NCBI GenBank assembly: GCA_023428885.1
Contig: JAEYWQ010000039.1
Coordinates: forward strand, 1 to 21,945
Origin: Bacillota bacterium
GTDB taxonomy: Bacteria; Bacillota; Clostridia; Lachnospirales; Lachnospiraceae
Direction: 5' to 3'
Length of the DNA stretch: 21,945 nt
Part shown: positions 16,896-21,945 of the stretch, in pieces
How positions within the stretch are numbered: position 1 is the first letter of the stretch
Layout of the letters: the number at the start of each line of letters is the position of its first letter
The notes under the pieces: generated by a model
Database searches by the model: none
What the model was told of the DNA's origin: nothing
The model's input: only the letters and a program-made list of their open reading frames with translations
Translations under genes and position numbers: made by a program

Positions 16896-16924
16896 TTGAC
16901 TTCAACATTTCAATCTGCTAGAAT
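16896..16924 (+). promoter_or_regulatory. Sigma-A-type promoter of nrdD
   Basis: TTGACT (16896-16901) and TAGAAT (16919-16924) are spaced by 17 bp, close to consensus. The start would be near 16931, leaving a leader of about 77 bases before the nrdD ATG at 17008, with GGAAGGGAGA as ribosome site. The NrdR-like boxes lie just upstream. Confidence 0.85.
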
Positions 16925-17007
16925 TTAACTGCAAGCACGGGAAATGGTGGGAGAATTTTGCGATCCATCATAATAAAAGAGTCTATAGCAGGAAGGGAGA
17001 AGTACAC

Positions 17008-19401
17008 ATGATTAAAGTTGTCAAACGGGATGGAGAGGTTGCCGAATTTAATCTAGGAAAAATAAGTAATGCTATATCAAAGGCATTCAATGCTACACAA
17101 AAACTGTATAACGATGATATTATTAATCTGTTATCATTACGTGTAACATCAGACTTCCAAAAGAAAGTAACAGATGATACCATAAGTGTTGAGGATGTAC
17201 AAGACAGTGTGGAACATGTGCTAGAGCAGACAGGGTATACTGATGTTGCGAAGGCATATATCTTATATCGTAAGAATCGTGAGAAAATTCGTAACATGAA
17301 GTCCACAATTCTTGATTACAAAGAAATTGTGAACAGCTACGTTAAGGAAGAAGACTGGCGTGTAAAGGAAAATTCAACAGTTACATATTCTGTTGGTGGA
17401 TTAATCCTTCATAATTCAGGATCCATTACAGCAAATTACTGGCTGTCTGAGATCTATGATGAAGAAGTGGCGAGTGCACACCGTAATGCAGATATACATA
17501 TTCACGACCTATCTATGCTAACTGGATACTGTGCAGGATGGTCATTGAAACAATTAATTAAAGAAGGCTTAGGAGGAATACCTGGAAAGATTACATCATC
17601 TCCAGCAAAACACTTGTCAACCTTGTGTAATCAAATGGTAAATTTCCTTGGCATAATGCAGAATGAATGGGCAGGAGCGCAAGCGTTCTCCTCTTTTGAT
17701 ACATATTTGGCTCCATTTGTTAAGGTTGATGGTTTGAGTTACCATGAGGTAAAACAATGCATCCAATGCTTTATCTATGGAGTAAATACCCCAAGTCGTT
17801 GGGGAACACAAGCTCCTTTTTCTAATATTACCTTAGACTGGACAGTTCCTGCCGACTTGGCAGAATTACCATGTATCGTAGGTGGTAAGGAAATTAACAT
17901 TAAGTACAAAGATTGTAAGAAAGAAATGGATATGATAAATAAAGCCTTTATTGAAATTATGATTGAAGGCGATGCTAACGGTAGAGGATTCCAATATCCT
18001 ATACCGACTTATTCCATAACAAGAGACTTTGATTGGTCAGATAATGAAAACAATCGTCTGCTTTTTGAGATGACTGCAAAATATGGTACTCCATATTTTT
18101 CAAATTACATTAATAGTGATATGGAACCTAGTGATGTTCGTTCCATGTGTTGCCGTTTGCGTCTGGATCTTAGAGAATTACGTAAAAAGACAGGTGGTTT
18201 CTTTGGTAGCGGAGAAAGTACGGGCTCGGTTGGTGTTGTTACGATTAATATGCCAAGAATTGCATATCAGTCCAGTAATGAAAAAGAGTTTTATCAACGT
18301 TTAGATCGTATGATGGATATTTCAGCAAGATCCTTAAAAGTGAAGCGAAGTGTAATATCAAAATTACTGAAAGAAGGACTTTATCCATATACCAGACGCT
18401 ATTTAGGAACCTTTGATAATCACTTTTCTACCATTGGCTTGGTTGGTATGAATGAGGTTGGTTTGAATGCCAGCTGGCTTGGCAAAGATATGTCGCATAA
18501 GGAAACGCAGGACTTTACAGCTCAAGTTTTAAACCATATGAGAGAACGTCTCTCAGATTACCAGGTTGAGTTTGGCGATTTATATAATCTTGAGGCTACT
18601 CCAGCAGAATCTACTAGCTATCGTTTGGCAAAGCATGATAGAAAACGCTGGCCAGATATTAAAACAGCTGGCAATGAGGGGGATACCCCATACTATACAA
18701 ACTCCTCTCATTTACCAGTGGATTATACGGAGGATGTGTTCTCTGCACTTGATATACAGGATCGCTTACAGACCTTATATACCTCGGGAACCGTATTTCA
18801 TGCATTTTTAGGGGAGAAATTGGCTGATTGGAAGGCTGCGGCAAAGTTGGTAAGATCAATTGCTCAAAATTATAAATTGCCTTACTATACCATGTCACCG
18901 ACCTATTCCATCTGCAAAAACCATGGTTACATTAAAGGAGAAGCATTTACCTGCCCAGACTGTGGTGATCCTGCAGAAGTTTATAGCCGTATTACTGGTT
19001 ATTACCGTCCAGTGCAAAATTGGAATGAAGGTAAGTCACAGGAATATAAAAATCGTAGAGAATACGATATGAACCTTGCATTAAATAGAGAACTGAGGGA
19101 AGTAGGGAAAGTTCCAGAGATTGATGTGACAATTGACTTAACTAATTCCACGGATGAGATACAGGATGGCCTATATCTATTTACAACAAGTACTTGTCCT
19201 AACTGTAAAATTGCTAAGGAATATTTAGATGGTATAGAGTATGAAGTAGTTGATGCTGAAGAACAATCGGAGTTGGCAATCCAACTAGGAATCATGCAGG
19301 CACCTACCCTAGTACAAATTCAAGCGGATAACATAAAGAAATATTCCAATGTTTTCAATATCAAGAGGTTTGTTGAGGAACAACTGCTTTTATCAAGATA
19401 A
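17008..19401 (+). CDS. nrdD: Anaerobic ribonucleoside-triphosphate reductase NrdD with fused glutaredoxin-like domain
   Basis: NrdD is the class III, glycyl-radical ribonucleotide reductase that makes dNTPs without oxygen. The 797 residues comprise an ATP-cone (about 1-95) for allosteric control and a catalytic barrel with SMCCRLRLD (Cys381, Cys382) and GGFFGSGESTGSVGVV. A zinc-site-like segment follows (Cys636, His639, Cys649, Cys652 in CKNHGY and CPDCG), then the radical loop RITGYYRP, with Gly664 as the expected radical site. About 90 further residues form a thioredoxin-fold domain with a CPNC redox motif (Cys730, Cys733) after GLYLFTTSTCP and a cis-proline-like MQAPTL. This suggests that electrons come from a dithiol and not from formate. 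The activase gene nrdG does not follow. Regulation by NrdR is indicated by the boxes upstream. Confidence 0.96.
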   Translation: MIKVVKRDGEVAEFNLGKISNAISKAFNATQKLYNDDIINLLSLRVTSDFQKKVTDDTISVEDVQDSVEHVLEQTGYTDVAKAYILYRKNREKIRNMKSTILDYKEIVNSYVKEEDWRVKENSTVTYSVGGLILHNSGSITANYWLSEIYDEEVASAHRNADIHIHDLSMLTGYCAGWSLKQLIKEGLGGIPGKITSSPAKHLSTLCNQMVNFLGIMQNEWAGAQAFSSFDTYLAPFVKVDGLSYHEVKQCIQCFIYGVNTPSRWGTQAPFSNITLDWTVPADLAELPCIVGGKEINIKYKDCKKEMDMINKAFIEIMIEGDANGRGFQYPIPTYSITRDFDWSDNENNRLLFEMTAKYGTPYFSNYINSDMEPSDVRSMCCRLRLDLRELRKKTGGFFGSGESTGSVGVVTINMPRIAYQSSNEKEFYQRLDRMMDISARSLKVKRSVISKLLKEGLYPYTRRYLGTFDNHFSTIGLVGMNEVGLNASWLGKDMSHKETQDFTAQVLNHMRERLSDYQVEFGDLYNLEATPAESTSYRLAKHDRKRWPDIKTAGNEGDTPYYTNSSHLPVDYTEDVFSALDIQDRLQTLYTSGTVFHAFLGEKLADWKAAAKLVRSIAQNYKLPYYTMSPTYSICKNHGYIKGEAFTCPDCGDPAEVYSRITGYYRPVQNWNEGKSQEYKNRREYDMNLALNRELREVGKVPEIDVTIDLTNSTDEIQDGLYLFTTSTCPNCKIAKEYLDGIEYEVVDAEEQSELAIQLGIMQAPTLVQIQADNIKKYSNVFNIKRFVEEQLLLSR

Positions 19402-19413
19402 TGGTCGTATGAC

Positions 19414-19660
19414 GCTGTTTCATAATTATTATATCTAGGATGTTTCATTACTCACGTATACAGGCGAAAAGACCAAGGGTACAGTGAGTTGGCATAAAAC
19501 AAGTATACCAACTGCACTTCCCCTTGGTCTGTACAATTCTTGAATATCTAAGCCATAATCGAACAAATGTTGTTCGCTTCTGGCTTTACATATTCCCAAA
19601 TTGTTCATTCAACAGTATACTTAGAGTAATGAAACAGTCTAGACATAATTATGAAACAGC
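19414..19660 (+). repeat. Structured element with long terminal inverted repeats (MITE-like or giant terminator)
   Basis: The 392-bp gap after nrdD has no gene but holds inverted repeats of about 40 bp: 19414-19453 and, inverted, 19624-19660. They share GCTGTTTCATAATTAT, then TCTAG, then TGTTTCATTACTC, and continue weakly to a GTATAC on each side. Inside are two more hairpins: AGACCAAGGG/CCCTTGGTCT with AGTTGG/CCAACT (19470-19530), and CGAACAA-ATG-TTGTTCG (19560-19576) flanked by AAGCCA/TGGCTT. The right end runs into CTTTTT, so the transcript would end as an intrinsic terminator of nrdD. No open frame and no clear target-site duplication were seen. Either a miniature transposable element or a folded RNA would fit. 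Confidence 0.65.
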
Positions 19661-19681
19661 CTTTTTAATTGTAAAAAAAGC

Positions 19682-19710
19682 TTGAAATTTGAGCCGTGTA
19701 GTTTTACTAT
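19682..19710 (+). promoter_or_regulatory. Sigma-A-type promoter of ilvE
   Basis: TTGAAA (19682-19687) and TACTAT (19705-19710) lie 17 bp apart. Transcription would begin near 19717, about 77 bases before the ilvE ATG at 19794. The promoter follows the inverted-repeat element directly. Confidence 0.75.
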
Positions 19711-19730
19711 GGATAAAAAGCATCCATAGT
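19706..19730 (+). promoter_or_regulatory. Palindrome overlapping the ilvE -10 element
   Basis: ACTATGGAT (19706-19714) and ATCCATAGT (19722-19730) form a perfect 9-bp inverted repeat with a 7-bp spacer. It covers most of the -10 box and the expected start point, the place of a repressor operator. A smaller TCGC-GAA-GCGA palindrome follows at 19736-19746. No T-box and no CodY-like box was recognised. The regulator is unknown. Confidence 0.4.
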
Positions 19731-19793
19731 AATTCTCGCGAAGCGATGCACACGTTTAAAAGCATTTTATTAAAAGGAAAGAAGGACGAGAAT

Positions 19794-20864
19794 ATGTTAA
19801 ACATCAGAATCGAGAAGGCACCTAATCTAAAGGAGTTGCCAGGAGCTGACGATCCGTTAAAGTTTGGAACAATTTTTACAGACCATATGTTTCTTATGAA
19901 CTATGATGAGGGAACTGGCTGGCACGACGCAAGAATCGTACCTTACGGACCGATAGAATTAGATCCTTCAGCAATGGTATTACATTATGGTCAGGAGATG
20001 TTTGAAGGTCTTAAGGCTTATAAAACAGAGGAGGGAAAAACACTTTTATTCCGTCCTGATATGAATGCTCAAAGAGCAAACAATAGTAATAGAAGACTAT
20101 GCATGCCAGAACTTCCTGTGGAGGATTTTGTGCAGGCAATAAAAAGCATTGTTAAGGTAGATGAAAGATGGATACCAAGGAAAGCAGGTACATCTTTATA
20201 TATTCGTCCTTTTATGTTTGCAACAGATCCTTTCCTTGGAGTTCGTCCATCCAATCAATATTTATTTGTCATTATCCTATGTCCAGTTGGAGCTTATTAT
20301 CCAGAAGGTTTGAATCCTGTTAAGATATGGATTGAAGATGAATATGTTCGTGCGATTAAGGGTGGAATTGGTGAAGCAAAAACAGGTGGAAATTATGTGG
20401 CTTCCTTAGCATCTCAAGTGAAAGCACATGAGGAAGGATATTCACAAGTTCTATGGTTAGATGGGAAAGAAAGAAAATACATTGAAGAAGTTGGAGCTAT
20501 GAATATCTTCTTTAAAATAAATGGAACTATTGTAACACCAATATTAAATGGCAGTATCCTCCCTGGTGTTACAAGAAATTCTGTGATCACTCTTTGTAAA
20601 TCTTGGGGACTTAATGTAGAAGAAAGAAAAATCTCTGCAGAAGAACTCTATGAAGCAAGTAAAAACGGATCCTTGGAAGAAGTATTCGGAACTGGTACAG
20701 CAGCAGTTATCTCACCAGTTGGACATCTTCGTTTTGAAGACCATGTTCTACAGGTTGGTGATGGTGGTATCGGAGAGTTTAGCCAGAAACTTTATGATAC
20801 GATTACAGGTATTCAACTTGGTAAAATCGAGGATACATTTGGATGGACAGTAGAAGTTGAATAA
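19794..20864 (+). CDS. ilvE: Branched-chain amino acid aminotransferase IlvE
   Basis: This PLP enzyme of fold type IV exchanges the amino group between glutamate and the keto acids of leucine, isoleucine and valine. It has 356 residues from the chosen start, the usual length of the longer bacterial/eukaryotic BCAT group. The PLP lysine is Lys196 in GEAKTGGNYVASL. Other family motifs are LHYGQEMFEGLKAY, YIRPFMFAT, EVGAMNIFF and GTGTAAVISPVG. The ATG at 19794 is chosen because GAAGGA lies about 7 bp upstream and the product starts LNIRIEKAP. In-frame starts at 19689 or 19746 would lie on the promoter or in its leader. It has its own promoter and no other branched-chain genes beside it, so it is probably a stand-alone unit or is co-transcribed with the following deacetylase. 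Confidence 0.95.
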   Translation: MLNIRIEKAPNLKELPGADDPLKFGTIFTDHMFLMNYDEGTGWHDARIVPYGPIELDPSAMVLHYGQEMFEGLKAYKTEEGKTLLFRPDMNAQRANNSNRRLCMPELPVEDFVQAIKSIVKVDERWIPRKAGTSLYIRPFMFATDPFLGVRPSNQYLFVIILCPVGAYYPEGLNPVKIWIEDEYVRAIKGGIGEAKTGGNYVASLASQVKAHEEGYSQVLWLDGKERKYIEEVGAMNIFFKINGTIVTPILNGSILPGVTRNSVITLCKSWGLNVEERKISAEELYEASKNGSLEEVFGTGTAAVISPVGHLRFEDHVLQVGDGGIGEFSQKLYDTITGIQLGKIEDTFGWTVEVE

Positions 20865-20932
20865 AGTTTATGTCATGGAGCTACTTTCATATAGCATAAG
20901 ATATTAAGAGGAAACGATGGAGCTTATGCTGA

Positions 20933-21823
20933 ATGAAAGAAAAGATAATCATCATTATAATGGTAGTTATTCTCCTAGCTTTAGTAAGGAGATTAGGATC
21001 AGATCATAGAAATGAAGAGCCAGCTATAGATGTTCGAAGTCTAATGGAAACACAAGAAGAATTAGAAGCCTTTGCTACAATTGAGAATGAGATTGCTGCC
21101 AATCAAACTGGGATGCAGGAAAGCAAGAATCCGGATTATATGAATCAGTATCCGAATCTCTATGCTGATCCAAAGACTCAATGGGATGAGATACCAAAAG
21201 ATGAGAAGATTTGCTTTCTGACTTTTGATGATGGGCCTAGTAAAAATACATTAAAAGTACTTGAGGTTCTAAAAGAACAGAACATTAAAGCTACATTTTT
21301 TGTAGTTGGAGAAGAAATTGAGGCCAGCGATGAGAATAAGGAAATCTTAAAAGAAATTGCAGAACAGGGTCATCTCATAGCTTTGCATACCTACAGCCAT
21401 GATTATAATAAAATCTATTCTTCCGTAGGTGCTTTTCTAGCAGATTATGAGAGGGTATTCAATCTGGTTGAGGAGATTACAGGACAAAGACTTTATATGT
21501 TTCGCTTCCCAGGAGGTAGTTACAATCCATATGTAAAGCGACTACGAAAAGAAATAATAGAGGAAATGCAACGACGAGGTTTTGTTTATTATGATTGGAA
21601 TGTCAGTGGAAACGATTCGGTTGGGACTCCAACCCTGTATTCTATCAATAAAAACATAGATAAAGATCTGACTAGATATCAATTACCAGTAGTTTTACTT
21701 CATGATGGAAAACCCAATAAATTAACAGCTCAGAATTTAGCAGCGATTATTGAATCTATTCGCAACAAAGGATATTCTTTTGGTGTTTTGGATGATCGGT
21801 TTCCGTGTCAATTTAGATATTAA
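20933..21823 (+). CDS. Membrane-anchored polysaccharide deacetylase
   Basis: This 296-residue protein belongs to the carbohydrate esterase 4 (NodB homology) family, which removes acetyl groups from peptidoglycan or other N-acetylated glycans outside the cell. Residues about 3-19 form a single hydrophobic anchor (KEKIIIIIMVVILLALV). An acidic stalk (about 25-90) precedes the catalytic domain. All five motifs are present: TFDDGPS with Asp99 and Asp100, HTYSH with metal ligands His152 and His156, RFPGGS with Arg191, DWNVSGND, and VLLHD. It should be active with a divalent metal. Similar Firmicute proteins are PgdA/PdaA-like peptidoglycan deacetylases, but the substrate cannot be read here. The start has only a modest GGAG site 10 bp upstream. 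The gene lies 68 bp after ilvE and before a strong terminator. Confidence 0.92.
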   Translation: MKEKIIIIIMVVILLALVRRLGSDHRNEEPAIDVRSLMETQEELEAFATIENEIAANQTGMQESKNPDYMNQYPNLYADPKTQWDEIPKDEKICFLTFDDGPSKNTLKVLEVLKEQNIKATFFVVGEEIEASDENKEILKEIAEQGHLIALHTYSHDYNKIYSSVGAFLADYERVFNLVEEITGQRLYMFRFPGGSYNPYVKRLRKEIIEEMQRRGFVYYDWNVSGNDSVGTPTLYSINKNIDKDLTRYQLPVVLLHDGKPNKLTAQNLAAIIESIRNKGYSFGVLDDRFPCQFRY

Positions 21824-21824
21824 T

Positions 21825-21866
21825 AAAACCTCACAAAGGGTGTGTAAAGCCTTTGTGAGGTTTTTT
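21825..21866 (+). terminator. Intrinsic terminator after the deacetylase gene
   Basis: AAAACCTCACAAAGG (21825-21839) pairs perfectly with CCTTTGTGAGGTTTT (21850-21864) around a 10-base loop, and the Ts continue to 21866. With As on the left arm and Ts on the right it could also work for a gene on the other strand. It begins one base after the stop codon. The remaining 79 bases to the window end show nothing recognisable. Confidence 0.93.
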
Positions 21867-21945
21867 GTCATATACCAGAGGACACCTATTGATATTCCCC
21901 AATCCGTGTGATTCCTACATAGATTTGACTAATTTTATACCAGGT

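Noticed and set aside
16983..17306. Minus-strand open frame over the start of nrdD
   Set aside because: It overlaps the conserved ATP-cone coding region; the Ser/Thr/Cys-rich translation is typical of antisense frames.
19689..19793. Longer ilvE starting at TTG 19689 or ATG 19746
   Set aside because: These starts fall on the promoter spacer or in the leader, lack a good ribosome site, and the added residues do not fit the family.

Overview
The window holds most of a clostridial-type molybdenum nitrogenase (nif) operon, followed by a set of housekeeping genes, all on the + strand. The host is most likely an anaerobic, low-GC Firmicute of the class Clostridia, perhaps Lachnospiraceae-like. The clues are AT-rich DNA with strong AGGAGG ribosome binding sites, a NifD carrying the clostridial insertion, a fused nifN-B, a split homocitrate synthase (nifV-omega then nifV-alpha), a 102-residue thioredoxin-like [2Fe-2S] ferredoxin of the Clostridium pasteurianum type, and an oxygen-sensitive class III ribonucleotide reductase. 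The genus is an inference. Region 1 (1-12448), nif: the 3' part of nifH, the PII-like regulators nifI1 and nifI2, nifD, nifK, an internal hairpin with a T-run, nifE, a nifN-B fusion with a NifX-like tail, the ferredoxin gene, nifV-omega, nifV-alpha, and a 530-residue protein whose N-terminal part resembles AnfO. The genes are close together and several overlap (nifD/nifK, nifE/nifN-B, nifV-omega/nifV-alpha, nifV-alpha/AnfO-like), which suggests one transcription unit with translational coupling. NifH and NifDK are the catalytic components. NifB makes the Fe-S core of the cofactor, NifE with the NifN part is the scaffold on which it matures, the NifV pair makes homocitrate, and NifI1/NifI2 probably switch the enzyme off when ammonium is available. 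No nifU, nifS, nifM, nifQ or separate nifX is seen. Region 2 (12478-16836): a strong sigma-A-type promoter leads a unit of a membrane protein with a degenerate GGDEF domain, a TPR lipoprotein and the GTPase HflX, closed by an intrinsic terminator. Region 3 (16843-19660): two NrdR-like boxes 31 bp apart and a strong promoter precede nrdD, which carries a glutaredoxin/thioredoxin-like domain at its C-terminus; no nrdG follows. Downstream is a structured element of about 247 bp with long terminal inverted repeats that ends like a terminator (MITE-like or a giant hairpin). Region 4 (19682-21866): a promoter with an overlapping palindrome, the branched-chain aminotransferase ilvE, a membrane-anchored polysaccharide deacetylase and a strong terminator. 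The least explained items are the AnfO-like fusion protein with a CxxCxxCxxC tail at the end of the nif operon, two tandem look-alike hairpins before nifD, the hairpin between nifK and nifE, and the inverted-repeat element after nrdD.
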